Of a DNA stretch of 64,000 nucleotides, positions 9,530 through 19,600 are shown in pieces (position 1 is the stretch's first letter; the number at the start of each line of letters is the position of its first letter). The notes beneath the pieces were generated by a model that searched no databases, was not told where the DNA came from, and saw nothing but the letters and a program-made list of their open reading frames with translations. Both the position numbers and the translations under genes were made by a program. Source of the DNA: Fuerstiella sp. (GTDB lineage: Bacteria > Planctomycetota > Planctomycetia > Planctomycetales > Planctomycetaceae). The stretch lies in assembly GCA_022447185.1 (NCBI GenBank), contig JAKVAY010000046.1:36530-100529 (forward strand), read 5' to 3'.

Positions 9530-11074
9530 ATGACAAGTCAAACCACTCGAACATCTGTGTTATCGGCCGGGGTTGCGGCATTGGTCCTGTCAGCAGTCAC
9601 CTGGATTCAACTGGTACCTGGTGGGCGCGCAATTGCACAATCGGGGCGGAAAAATGTGCCGGAAACAGCCAACGCGATGGAATTGTCCAACGTGTTTCGA
9701 CATGTCTCGAAACAAGCAATGCCGGCTGTTGTTTCCATTGCCACGACCGGCAAGATCATCCACGAGACAATTGATCGAAGAAATCCATTCGGCGACGAGG
9801 AATTGTTTAGACGTTTTTTCGGTGACAGTCCGCAGTTTCGTGAATATCTGGATCAGGGGCCGATGGAACGACGTCGACGGCTGCCTGGTGGAAATGGTTC
9901 CGGGTTCATCATATCGGCTGATGGCGTGATCATGACAAACAGCCATGTAGTTCGGGATGCCGAAGAAGTAGTCGTTCGGCTCAGTGACGGCCGTGAGTTT
10001 ACCGCAACAGATATTCGCACCGATGATGACTCCGACGTCGCAATTGTTCGAATCACGGTGGATGAACAGTTGCCCTTTCTGCAACTGGGTGATGATGCAG
10101 TAATGGAAATCGGTGACTGGGTACTTGCGTTCGGCAGCCCCTTTGGTTTGCACCGAACAGTGACTCAGGGAATTATCAGCGCTAAGTCACGTGGCCTGCA
10201 GCGGTCTCAACTTACACAGGAATTTCTGCAGACCGATGCCGCAATTAATCCGGGAAACAGTGGTGGTCCGCTGGTGAACCTTCAGGGACAGGTCATCGGT
10301 ATCAACACTGCGATCTCTACCGCATCAGGAGGATACGACGGAGTTGGTTTTGCAATTCCAGTCACAGCAGCCAGATGGGTGGCTGACCAGCTGGTAGAAT
10401 CAGGAAGTGTGCAGCGTGCGTATCTTGGAATCCGTATGCAGCAGATTGATGCCACTCTGGCCGAACATTTGAATCTTGCCGTACCCCAGGGGATTCTCGT
10501 CACAGACGTCATTGCCGACAGCCCTGCCGAAAAGGGAGGTTTTCAGGTTGGCGATGTGCTGATTTCCGTGAATGGAAAAACGATCACCAACTATCGATAT
10601 CTGATCGGGCTTGTGGAACGGCTGCAAGCTGGCCAGACCTACACTGTGCGTGTTCTGCGAAATGAAGAGGAAGTAAAACTCAGCATCGCCGTCGCCGTCA
10701 AACCTGATGACCTGGCAGCACTGCCACTTCGAACAAACGCACCCGTCGAATCTGATGAAACAGCCCGGTTCAATGAGTTGGGCCTGACGACCCAGAACGT
10801 TACGTCTGAACTCGCGGAACAGCTGAGAACGACTGCTGCTGGAGTTGTGATTACCTCCGTGCGATCGGACAGTGGGGCGGAAAAGGCCGGACTAGAACCT
10901 GGCATGTTGATTAGTCGAGTTGGAAATATCAACATCACGAATGTTGAAGATTTAGAACGAGCTGCGCAGGCGATGGCAGATTCGGAAAAGGTGTTGATGC
11001 TGGTGCGAATCGCGAGTGGCGATGGCAGTATGATATCAAGGTTCGTCGCCGTCCCGATCAACACCGGACAGTAA
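9530..11074 (+). CDS. HtrA/Deg-family serine protease with two PDZ domains
   Basis: 514 residues from ATG 9530, preceded by AGGGGA at good spacing; the frame is open further upstream but without support. An N-terminal hydrophobic segment and AIAQSG suggest secretion or membrane anchoring. The chymotrypsin-like protease domain carries the full triad: His139 (MTNSHVV), Asp169 (DDSDVAIV) and Ser244 (NPGNSGGPL). Two PDZ domains follow (about residues 290-385 and 415-505; GGFQVGDVLISVNGK; KAGLEPGMLISRVGN). The role is degradation or refolding of damaged envelope proteins, with PDZ domains governing substrate recognition and oligomer activation. It resembles DegP/DegQ in architecture; which orthologue cannot be said. 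Confidence 0.95.
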   Translation: MTSQTTRTSVLSAGVAALVLSAVTWIQLVPGGRAIAQSGRKNVPETANAMELSNVFRHVSKQAMPAVVSIATTGKIIHETIDRRNPFGDEELFRRFFGDSPQFREYLDQGPMERRRRLPGGNGSGFIISADGVIMTNSHVVRDAEEVVVRLSDGREFTATDIRTDDDSDVAIVRITVDEQLPFLQLGDDAVMEIGDWVLAFGSPFGLHRTVTQGIISAKSRGLQRSQLTQEFLQTDAAINPGNSGGPLVNLQGQVIGINTAISTASGGYDGVGFAIPVTAARWVADQLVESGSVQRAYLGIRMQQIDATLAEHLNLAVPQGILVTDVIADSPAEKGGFQVGDVLISVNGKTITNYRYLIGLVERLQAGQTYTVRVLRNEEEVKLSIAVAVKPDDLAALPLRTNAPVESDETARFNELGLTTQNVTSELAEQLRTTAAGVVITSVRSDSGAEKAGLEPGMLISRVGNINITNVEDLERAAQAMADSEKVLMLVRIASGDGSMISRFVAVPINTGQ

Positions 11075-11099
11075 CGAGAGGGCTGCAGCGACCAGACTT

Positions 11100-11918
11100 T
11101 CAGTGCCCGGAAGACGGTTGAGCTGCAGCGACAGCCGCATTCATACTGGTCGCAAATTCTTTGACGGCATGCACGGCACCAGAGGATGAATCCGCTTCAG
11201 AGATGAGCCGCACGATGGCTGAACCGACAATAATTCCATCTGCATAACCTTCCAACGTTGCAACTTGTGCCGGGCTGCTGATCCCGAATCCCACGGCCAG
11301 AGGGAGTGTGGTCTGCCCGCGCAGTTGTTTGAGTTGATCGGCAAGTTCAGCTGGTAATTCGTTCCGAACACCGGTCGTACCGGCCACAGAGATGCAATAC
11401 ACAAAGCCCTGGGCTGCGTTCAGAATTGTTCCGGTACGGTCGGCCGTCGTCGTTGGAGCAATCAACTGGACGAGGTCCAAATTGTTGTGTTGTGTCTTCT
11501 GTGAAAATTCCTCGGCTTCCTCTGCAGGAAGATCAGGAATGATTAACCCGCTGAATCCGGCCTGATTGGCTTTGCTGAGGAAAGCATTGATGCCATAGCG
11601 AAATACGATGGCGAACGACACCATTGAAAAAATCGGCGGCATCGTATCGGTGGGAAGATCATCAAGCATCCGAAAGATTCCATCGATGGTAATCCCTGCA
11701 CTTAGCGACCTGGTGTAGGACGCCTGAATCACGGGACCATCAGCAATCGGATCACTGTAGGGAAAACCGAGTTCGATCAGATCAACTTTGCAATCGGCCA
11801 GTCCTTCAAGAACACGAGCCGTTGTGTCCAAATCAGGATCTCCTGCCGTGACAAATGGCATAAATGTCATCCGACCTTCTTTGGATGCGGCAGCGAACAC
11901 ATCAGATGCAGATGACAT
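11100..11918 (-). CDS. trpA: Tryptophan synthase alpha chain
   Basis: 272 residues from ATG 11918, the usual family length; a GTG at 11984 would add 22 atypical residues. It cleaves indole-3-glycerol phosphate to indole and glyceraldehyde 3-phosphate in the last step of tryptophan synthesis, working in a complex with TrpB. The signature ELGFPYSDPIADGP is present; its catalytic Glu49 and Asp60 fall at the same numbers as in the Salmonella enzyme. The phosphate-binding end (LAVGFGISSPAQV; GIIVGSAIV) is intact. No trpB or other trp gene is in the window, so trpA stands apart from the rest of the pathway here. Confidence 0.97.
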   Translation of the reverse strand: MSSASDVFAAASKEGRMTFMPFVTAGDPDLDTTARVLEGLADCKVDLIELGFPYSDPIADGPVIQASYTRSLSAGITIDGIFRMLDDLPTDTMPPIFSMVSFAIVFRYGINAFLSKANQAGFSGLIIPDLPAEEAEEFSQKTQHNNLDLVQLIAPTTTADRTGTILNAAQGFVYCISVAGTTGVRNELPAELADQLKQLRGQTTLPLAVGFGISSPAQVATLEGYADGIIVGSAIVRLISEADSSSGAVHAVKEFATSMNAAVAAAQPSSGH

Positions 11919-12107
11919 AGATTTAAATCCAGCGAACCGTCCGGACAGGTTGTTGCTTGTTGCACTCGCAGTTCTCACGATCACAAAGCGGTTTCAGGCA
12001 ATCCTGTCGAAGAAACGTTATCGTGAGCGGAAATCAGTCTAATGTTGAGGGGATTTGACGAGGACTTCGCCTGAAGCACAGCCTAGCGGCTTACGAAAGA
12101 ATCGCAA

Positions 12108-12725
12108 TCACTGACCGGAATGTGGTCCAGGATAGTCTCTGCGGATGTCTGGCATTCCTGAGATTGAATCCGGCTGAACAGTTAATTCGAGAACAGGCTG
12201 ATCGAAACTGCAGTATCCGTATCGTACTTCCTGACGATCACGCAGTATGACGTGGTGAACCGCATCCGGTCGAACATTCAAGACACACCAATTCTCCAGT
12301 CGAACCTGATTCAGGTCAATTCTTCCGGAGGCATCATTTCCGACATTGCCCGCCCCTCCAGTAAGGGCTGAACCTCTCACCGGAATATATTCAAAATACA
12401 GCCACGCCGACTGGCGCTGCAATTCATGTCCGACCCACCGAAGATGTCCGTCGCGCGAGAAGTCACTGAACGTGATCCGAAAATGATCCAACATCCACTT
12501 AGCAAGTTTTTTGTCCACTTCTTCTGATGCTTCCAGTCGGAAGTGTTTTCCGAATTGAAGAGACATACTGTCTTCCAGTGCAGCGGCATCCAGTTTCATG
12601 GCCACTTCAAAACGGGCCGATGCAGGATTCCATTCGACTTCAGTCAACTGAGTGTGCCCCGGATGTGCGTCCGCATTTGTGGACCAGACGGCAACCAGCA
12701 GAATTAGTACCAGAAACAGTTTCAC
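12108..12725 (-). CDS. Secreted DUF6702-like protein
   Basis: 205 residues starting at GTG 12725, supported by GAGGAGGAT upstream inside the preceding gene; its start overlaps the M1 peptidase stop (GTGA). A short signal peptide (MKLFLVLILLVAVWSTNADA) is followed by HPGHTQLTEVEWNP, the His-Pro beginning typical of DUF6702-type proteins that sit beside M1-like peptidases in several phyla. The rest is predicted beta-rich with no catalytic motif. Translational coupling to the peptidase points to a shared envelope function, perhaps as partner or chaperone (inference). Confidence 0.75.
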   Translation of the reverse strand: MKLFLVLILLVAVWSTNADAHPGHTQLTEVEWNPASARFEVAMKLDAAALEDSMSLQFGKHFRLEASEEVDKKLAKWMLDHFRITFSDFSRDGHLRWVGHELQRQSAWLYFEYIPVRGSALTGGAGNVGNDASGRIDLNQVRLENWCVLNVRPDAVHHVILRDRQEVRYGYCSFDQPVLELTVQPDSISGMPDIRRDYPGPHSGQ

Positions 12726-15100
12726 GAGTCTGCATCCTCCTCATCCGATGAATTGTCTTCCGTGTCCGTGCCCCGATCATTACTGGTACCGAGCCCCGCT
12801 TTCCGCATTTCGTTCTTCGCTTTTTTCTCCTTGTAGAGCTGAAATCGACTCTTAACAATCTCAGGTGGATACATGTTATTGGAAAGATCTGTATCAGCTG
12901 ATTCCAGATGAGGATCCAGTTGTACGGATGCGATTTCTCTCTCACTCACCACCAGACGAGACACTTTCTTCGAGTTCCTGACCCATATCTCGGCGGGCAG
13001 TCGCAGTTCTTCGGTCGTGTCGTCTTTGTATTTAAGTCGCAACACTACCGGCATGACCAGCCCGCCACGATTTTCAAGATCGACCAGATAAAAATTCCAG
13101 GAATTCTTCAGCAACTTCCTGTTTCGAGGCTCCAGGTCACTGACCATTTTTTTGTATTTTTTCTGTTCCTCTTTGGTAAATCCCAACTCGTCAAACGTGT
13201 TGTAGAAATCCAATAAGTCTGGATAACGATCCGTTCGTTGTGTTAATGCAGTATTTCGCTGCCGGGACAGCGTGTCAGGTTCTGCCTTCCGTTCTTCCTT
13301 CTGCAGTCGACTGTTTTGTCTGGGGTTTCCAGTGTCTATGTTGAAACGTCGAACATTGGTGACTGCGATATCCACGTGATCCGTCGTGTAGAACCAGCCA
13401 CGCCAGAACCAGTCCAGATCCACACCTGAAGCGTCTTCCATCGTGCGAAACAGGTCTGCCGGGTTGGGACGTTTGAACATCCAGCGTTGAGAAAACTCCC
13501 GGAATGCAAAGTCAAATAATTCCCGGCCGAGCACCGATTCACGGAGAATGTTCAGAGCGGTTGCCGGCTTGCTGTAAGCATTATTGCCAAATTGAAGAAT
13601 CGATTCAGAATTAGTCATGATCGGGACCTGATTCTGACTGGTCATGTAACTGACGATGTCTTTGGGTTCACCCCGCCGTGATGGATATCTGTCCTGCCAT
13701 TCGACTTCAGACAGGTACTGCAGGAACGTGTTGATGCCTTCATCCATCCAGGTCCACTGGCGTTCGTCTGAATTCACGATCATTGGAAAGTAATTATGCC
13801 CCACTTCATGAATGATGACGGAAATCAGGCCGTACTTAGTACGTGCAGAATAGGTCCCGTCCTTTTCCGGACGTGGTCCATTAAAACAAATCATCGGGTA
13901 TTCCATTCCGTACACGGGACCGTTGATCGAATAGGCTACAGGGTACGGATATGGAAAAGAATACTTCGAGTACACCTCCAGAGTGTGGACAATCGCGTGG
14001 GTGGAATACGTGCTCCAAAGGGGTTCTCCTTCATTCGGATACAGTGACATCGCCATCACTGTGTTCCCGACGATGTTGTGTCCCCAGGCATCCCAGATAA
14101 ATTTGCGTGAACTGGCAAATGCAAAGTCACGGACATTCTTTGCGGAATAGATCCATGTTCGTGAACCTGTACCCAACTCCGTTTCATTCACCTTTGCTTC
14201 TTCCGGCGTCACGATGAATACCGGAGCATCTGCGGTGCGTGCCTGTTCCAGTCGTTCACGCTGTTGTTGTGTCAGCACCTCCTCGGAATTCAGCAACTCT
14301 CCGGTGGCCCCCACAATGTGGTCATCCGGTACCGTGATTCGAACGATGTAGTCACCAAACTCCAACGCGAATTCACCTCGGCCGAGAAATTCCTTGTGTT
14401 GCCAGCCAGCCGAATCCGAGTAAGCGCAGAGACGCGGGAACCATTGCGCAATTTCGTAGATATAGTTACCGTCATCCTCAAAAAACTCGAAGCCACCACG
14501 AGTTCGGATCAACGTTGCATCCGGAATATTGTACTTCCAGGAAACGATGAACCTGAACACACTGTCAGGTTTCAGAGCCTCAGGCAGATCCACACGCATG
14601 TGTGTTCCGACCACCCGATACGGAAGTTTGGTTCCATTAACTGCATTCGCAACCGACCTGATGAGGCAACCACCTTTGAATTGTCGCGCATACAACGTCG
14701 CGCCGAGTCGATCAAATGTCATCCTGTCATCGATTTTCGCGGACTGATGCCTGTTGCTGTTCGAATCAGGCCGGAACCGATTCGCGTCCAGCTGCAGCCA
14801 CAGATACTTAAGCGTATCAGGCGAGTTATTGTGGTAAGTAATCGTTTCTTGACCGGAGATTCGCTGTCGCTCATCATCCAGAGTCACATTAATGTCATAG
14901 TCAACTTTCTGCTGCCAGTATTTGTGGCCGGGGGCACCGGACGCAGTCCTAACTGAGTTGGGTGTGGGCAGCACTTCTGTCAACTGTCTAAATTTGTCGG
15001 ACTGGCCATATTTGCTGTTCACCACCGACTGTGCGCATGAGGATTGCACCATGATGATCATGGGTAAAAGGCACATCAGGGTTCGGTAGACGCTGTTCAT
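12722..15100 (-). CDS. M1 family zinc metallopeptidase, secreted
   Basis: 792 residues from ATG 15100, chosen because GAGG lies six bases upstream and a signal peptide (LMCLLPMIIMVQSS, then CAQS, possibly a lipobox-like Cys) starts there. The gluzincin motif HEVGH (His431, Glu432, His435) with Glu454 eighteen residues after the last His supplies the zinc site; the GAMEN-like exopeptidase loop appears as GMEYP upstream. The N-terminal part is the M1 beta-domain. A C-terminal region rich in Lys/Glu ends the protein. Expected activity is aminopeptidase-type hydrolysis of peptides outside the cytoplasm. It is coupled by a 4-base overlap to the DUF6702-like gene. Confidence 0.93.
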   Translation of the reverse strand: MNSVYRTLMCLLPMIIMVQSSCAQSVVNSKYGQSDKFRQLTEVLPTPNSVRTASGAPGHKYWQQKVDYDINVTLDDERQRISGQETITYHNNSPDTLKYLWLQLDANRFRPDSNSNRHQSAKIDDRMTFDRLGATLYARQFKGGCLIRSVANAVNGTKLPYRVVGTHMRVDLPEALKPDSVFRFIVSWKYNIPDATLIRTRGGFEFFEDDGNYIYEIAQWFPRLCAYSDSAGWQHKEFLGRGEFALEFGDYIVRITVPDDHIVGATGELLNSEEVLTQQQRERLEQARTADAPVFIVTPEEAKVNETELGTGSRTWIYSAKNVRDFAFASSRKFIWDAWGHNIVGNTVMAMSLYPNEGEPLWSTYSTHAIVHTLEVYSKYSFPYPYPVAYSINGPVYGMEYPMICFNGPRPEKDGTYSARTKYGLISVIIHEVGHNYFPMIVNSDERQWTWMDEGINTFLQYLSEVEWQDRYPSRRGEPKDIVSYMTSQNQVPIMTNSESILQFGNNAYSKPATALNILRESVLGRELFDFAFREFSQRWMFKRPNPADLFRTMEDASGVDLDWFWRGWFYTTDHVDIAVTNVRRFNIDTGNPRQNSRLQKEERKAEPDTLSRQRNTALTQRTDRYPDLLDFYNTFDELGFTKEEQKKYKKMVSDLEPRNRKLLKNSWNFYLVDLENRGGLVMPVVLRLKYKDDTTEELRLPAEIWVRNSKKVSRLVVSEREIASVQLDPHLESADTDLSNNMYPPEIVKSRFQLYKEKKAKNEMRKAGLGTSNDRGTDTEDNSSDEEDADS

Positions 15101-15353
15101 ACGAAGCCTCATGGATGCAATCGGAGGTTTCCGACAATCCGATCCAACACGAAGTCTGTCCACGATAACGGGCGCAGGTTGGGTCGCAAGTCCCGTTTTT
15201 CTTTAGCGACTCGATTTGCAAACCAAGTCTGCACCGCCCGAATATTGGCACAACCTGCTCGGACAGTCAGACCAGACTAACTTTGCACTGCCCGATGCCG
15301 CAGTATTGACGCGGTTAGGCTAAACGACGGTCACCGTGACCCCCTGCCGTCGA
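15101..15353. other. Gap between secreted protein and M1 peptidase genes
   Basis: About 250 bases. In-frame codons upstream of the chosen M1 start occupy part of it but are unsupported. No promoter, RNA or repeat could be defined. Confidence 0.4.
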
Positions 15354-16349
15354 TCAGAGTCTGATACGACCGTCTCGTTGTGGCGCACCGATCCAGTTCA
15401 GCGGACGCTGCCGTTCACTCTGTCTGCCTGACCAATGCACGGATTGCAATCGTCGATTGCCACGAATTCGTACAGCCAGTCGTGAATCGGAATCTGACTG
15501 ATTGTGTTTCACGCGCGCCTGCCCGTCTGAAAGAACGCCGTGCAACAGATTGGGCTTGGTACGGAACCCCGTATCCGCTGGAGGGGCAACCAGGTCATCG
15601 TCTGCATCTTCAGTGGGGTTGGAGGAAGATGCTTCGCCTTCATCTGTCGCCCCCGTGTCGTCACTCGGTTCGTTATGCTGAGGTTTCCTCGCGTCAACAT
15701 CTATCGCGTCTTCGCGACTGCCTTCTATGCTTTCAAGCTCAAAATCGTCAACTGGCGCTTCGAATGGCGACCTGCGACCATATCCACTGTCACCACCAAA
15801 ATCATCGTCTGGTGATGTTGGTTGGTCCTCAAGGTCGAAGCCATTAAGACTCCCCGCGTCTGCTGGATCGCCATTACCTCGTCGAAGAAACTCGGGTTTG
15901 GTCTCATCCGAACGTATCCCGTCCATTCTGTCACGTTCAATTGTTCTGTCGCTGTTGTAGTCTTGTTTGCCCCAATCGGGTTCCTTTTTGCCTCGATCTT
16001 CATCGTCGCTACCATCCCGGAAACCGGGATCACGGGTCGGGGACGGAACATTGTCAGTCCTGTTGGAGCCATCACAGTCGGTTCCGGATCCCTCAACACA
16101 GGAAGAATCGCAACACGATCCACAACTCAAGGAGCATCCGCAATATCCGGCACGATATGAAACAGCATAACTCACAGGTGCAAAGCCATAGTAGTATCCG
16201 CTCCCATAGTAGCCTCCATAAAATGGCGCATATCCGGCCCCCCACACTCCGGAAAATGGAATTGGAAAACACCAGGCGGCTGACGCGTTCGCTGCGAGTC
16301 CGCTGACACTCAAACACGTCGCGAAAACAACTGTTTTCATAAAGCTCAT
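15354..16349 (-). CDS. Secreted Tyr/Gly- and Cys-rich protein of planctomycete type
   Basis: 331 residues from ATG 16349, five bases after GAGG. A signal peptide (ending ANASA before AWCFP) leads to a Gly/Tyr-rich stretch (YGGYYGSGYYYG), then a Cys cluster (GYCGCSLSCGSCCDSSC), then a long acidic low-complexity region full of Asp, Glu, Ser and Pro. The final residues, LNWIGAPQRDGRIRL, resemble a WIxxPxxxGRxRL terminus I associate with other planctomycete secreted proteins of similar composition. No enzyme motif is visible. A disulfide-rich surface or cell-wall component is a plausible guess. It is transcribed toward the M1 peptidase gene and diverges from the large membrane protein. Confidence 0.75.
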   Translation of the reverse strand: MSFMKTVVFATCLSVSGLAANASAAWCFPIPFSGVWGAGYAPFYGGYYGSGYYYGFAPVSYAVSYRAGYCGCSLSCGSCCDSSCVEGSGTDCDGSNRTDNVPSPTRDPGFRDGSDDEDRGKKEPDWGKQDYNSDRTIERDRMDGIRSDETKPEFLRRGNGDPADAGSLNGFDLEDQPTSPDDDFGGDSGYGRRSPFEAPVDDFELESIEGSREDAIDVDARKPQHNEPSDDTGATDEGEASSSNPTEDADDDLVAPPADTGFRTKPNLLHGVLSDGQARVKHNQSDSDSRLAVRIRGNRRLQSVHWSGRQSERQRPLNWIGAPQRDGRIRL

Positions 16350-16638
16350 GCTGACCTCGTATTTAATATCTGCAGCTGTAACAGACAAAATCTGTCTCTG
16401 ACCGGGGAACATTCAGAATGTGTGGAGTGGCTGGCAAAGACCAGTCGGACCCGCAGATCACACCAATCAGTCGATTCCATACAGCGAGGAAGTCTGTTTT
16501 ACCCGTGGGCAGACGCGTTTGTCAAACACCAAACGGCTGATATCACGGTCATCAATCGCCCTCAACTCCCCATCAACCGTCGCATTCCTGACTGGACAAC
16601 TGGACGCTGCCAGGCTGGTTCGGATATTGTCCCTTCGG

Positions 16639-19600
16639 ATGGATTCAACGAGGGATAATGTGGCAACTCCAGATCTCACACATCTTGATGACAATATAAC
16701 GTCGCAACTCCGACTTGCCGTCCGGCAGGCGGATGCCGGTGCGTTTTTAGTTGAGCCCCGGGTAACTCGAAGACTAATTCGGGAAATGCATGACTTTGCA
16801 CGTCTGTCACCCCGAATTCCACATACGGAAGTCTGCGTTGTTCCGGCAACTGACGTCCGTCAGCTCACCCACCCTGACGAACTGGGTCTGGACTCATTTG
16901 AAACGCTGCCTGACATGGTCCTGCTGCTTGCGCTACCGGAAGAACACGAGGTGGCCGGAAAATCGACGCAGGACCAGATGATTCTCGTCTGGCGACGGCT
17001 CTTCCACGGAGCGATTGATCGGGCAGTCCGCGCGTTAATGGATTCCGACAAGCTCACAAGAGCGCGCATTCAGTCGCACATTGACAGCGTTGGTCAGGTC
17101 GAGTTCGATGAAGTCCATGCCGTCCTGGCCAGCGAAAACCGACTGATCCATCCCGAATCACGGATGGAGACTTTTGGCGAATTCATGGCAGTCTGGTGGG
17201 AATTCAACAGATTTGCACCGGACCTGATTCCGATTTGGTTTCCCTCACTGACCCGGCGCAACCCTGGTGAATTGATTTCGGACGTCCAGATTGACCCGGA
17301 TTCTTTGTACCTGGCAACGCGTCTGACCGGGGCCCCTGATCCCGATACAACGTCTCAGGTCGTGCTGGATGAAGCCCAGCTGTCGGGTGTTCGGCAGGAT
17401 TGGTTTGAAGGTGGTCCGGTCCGCCCGTCAGAACGTCGGTTTTACAGACTCCAGCGTCGCCGACAGCGTGCAACTGAGCGAGGCAATACGGTGGCGGGCG
17501 GTCTCGCTGCCATGTACGGAGCTGAGTCTGCCACGACAAATGCACTACGAGAGGATGCACTGAAATCGGCAGAAGAAGACATCGGCACGCTGGTGACCCG
17601 CCTGCAGCAGGCGCTGACATTTGATGTGAACGACGAGGATGTCTGGCACGAGTCACTTCGGGAGCTTTTCCGCAACGCAACACATGGCTTCTGGAACACA
17701 GATAAGAAACTGCTGCACGATCTGCAGAAAGTCTGTATGGATCACGAACGGGTCACCTATCAGGTGGATCTCGTGAAGTGGATCGTTTCGCGAGGACAAC
17801 GTTCGCTGAAACGGCCACTCACCAACATTCGCGAAGTGATGATGGCCAAACATCTGGCCAGCTCGGCAGCGCGACTGGTCTACGTCCGTCTGTCCGGCAG
17901 GGAGAGGGAACAGCTCACCAACCTTCTGCATGAAGCGGCGGACCTGGCCGAAGACCAAATGCGGCATCGCATTCGCCCCACGCTTCGCCAGACTCTTCTC
18001 GACGTTGGTTTCCGCCCCGGCAACGTCCCTGAAGAGGTTGCCTTTGACAAACTCATCGAAGAATCACTCGACTGCATCGCTTACCGCGGTTATCTCACCA
18101 TGGGTTATCTGCGCGATGCAATCAGTCGTAATGATCTGAAACTGGCCGACCTCACTGATCCCCGGGAATTGTTTCGGGGCGACCATTTGCTGCGCACAGA
18201 TGATCAACTGGATGTCGCACTGGACGGTGTCTATCGCCGAGGTGAGTTTTATCTCCGAGGGTTGCAGCGAGTCAGTTCCCTGGCGTTTGGAACAGGTGTC
18301 GGCCGCTTCATGACTCTGTTTGTTGTCATCCCGTTTGGTGGAGCACTGGTCATCGTCGAAGGTGCCGGCCATGTCATTGAAAGAATCAGCAACAGTTCTA
18401 CAGAAAAGTCTGATGGAACCGAAGTCGAAACAGCTCAGTCACGCAGCCCATCACCCGAACCAGACACTGCGCTGACATCCGACCAGCCTGTGATTCCTGG
18501 GACCGAACAAACTCCCGTTGTGTCCAACAACAGCAATAATCCGATCGAAGATAATGACAGTCGCACAGATGCCATAGAGACCATTGGCCCGGAAAACAGT
18601 GGGACAAGCCTGACTGAGGTCGTCGAACATCCCACGAATCCGACAAGCCACGACGACTATCCGTCTCGGCCATCCATATATTTTCCACTGATCCTGGCAA
18701 TCGGTCTGGGACTGATGGCGCTGATCCACCTGCCGGCATTGCGTCACACTCTCACCGCCCTGCTGCAATCACTCTGGAGTGTCATCCATCTTGTTGTGTG
18801 GCAGTTTCCGAAGCGAATACTCAAACTTCCGCTTGTACGCGGAATTTGGCGCAGCGGCCCGGCTATTGCCATAAGACGCTACATTTTAAACCCTGGAATT
18901 GTTGCCTGCGCAATGGGTTTTGTCGCTTCATGGAACATCTGGATGATTGTAAGCGTGACAGTTATTCTCAGTAGTGCATTCAATTCCCGTTTGGGCCGCG
19001 ATACCGAAGAACTGGTTGCAGAATGGCTCGGGAATACCTGGCATAACCTCCGGGCACGGGTCTTCATGGCGGTATTCGACTGGGTTGTGGACTTCTTTAA
19101 ATGGGCGCTTTCCGGTGTCGAGAGACTGATTTATGCAGTTGATGAATGGTTACGTTTTCACAGTGAAGAGTCGTGGCTGTCGGTCATCGTAAAGGCTGTG
19201 GTGGGAGTCGTCTGGTCGTTCATAGTCTTCCTGATACGTATTTACGTGAATTTGCTGATTGAACCTCAGGTCAATCCGATCAAGCATTTCCCGGTCGTCA
19301 CAGTCGCCCATAAGATCATCCTGCCGTTGACACCCTTTGTGATCGAAAAGGGAGGAGGATTGCTCAGCAATTTCATTGGCACAGTGCTGGCCGATTTCGT
19401 CATAGGCGCCACATGGTTCCTGTTTCCCGGTGTCTTTGGTTTCCTCGTCTGGGAATTGAAGGGAAACTGGAGACTTTATGAGGCAAACCGCGTTACGCGG
19501 TTGCAGCCGATTCTCGTTGGCAGTCACGGGGAACCAGTTTCTCGTCTGATACGACCCGGGGTCCATTCCGGCACAATTCCAAAAGCGTTCGCCCGACTGC

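Noticed and set aside
14264..14956. 230-codon open frame on the plus strand
   Set aside because: Antisense shadow of the M1 peptidase gene.
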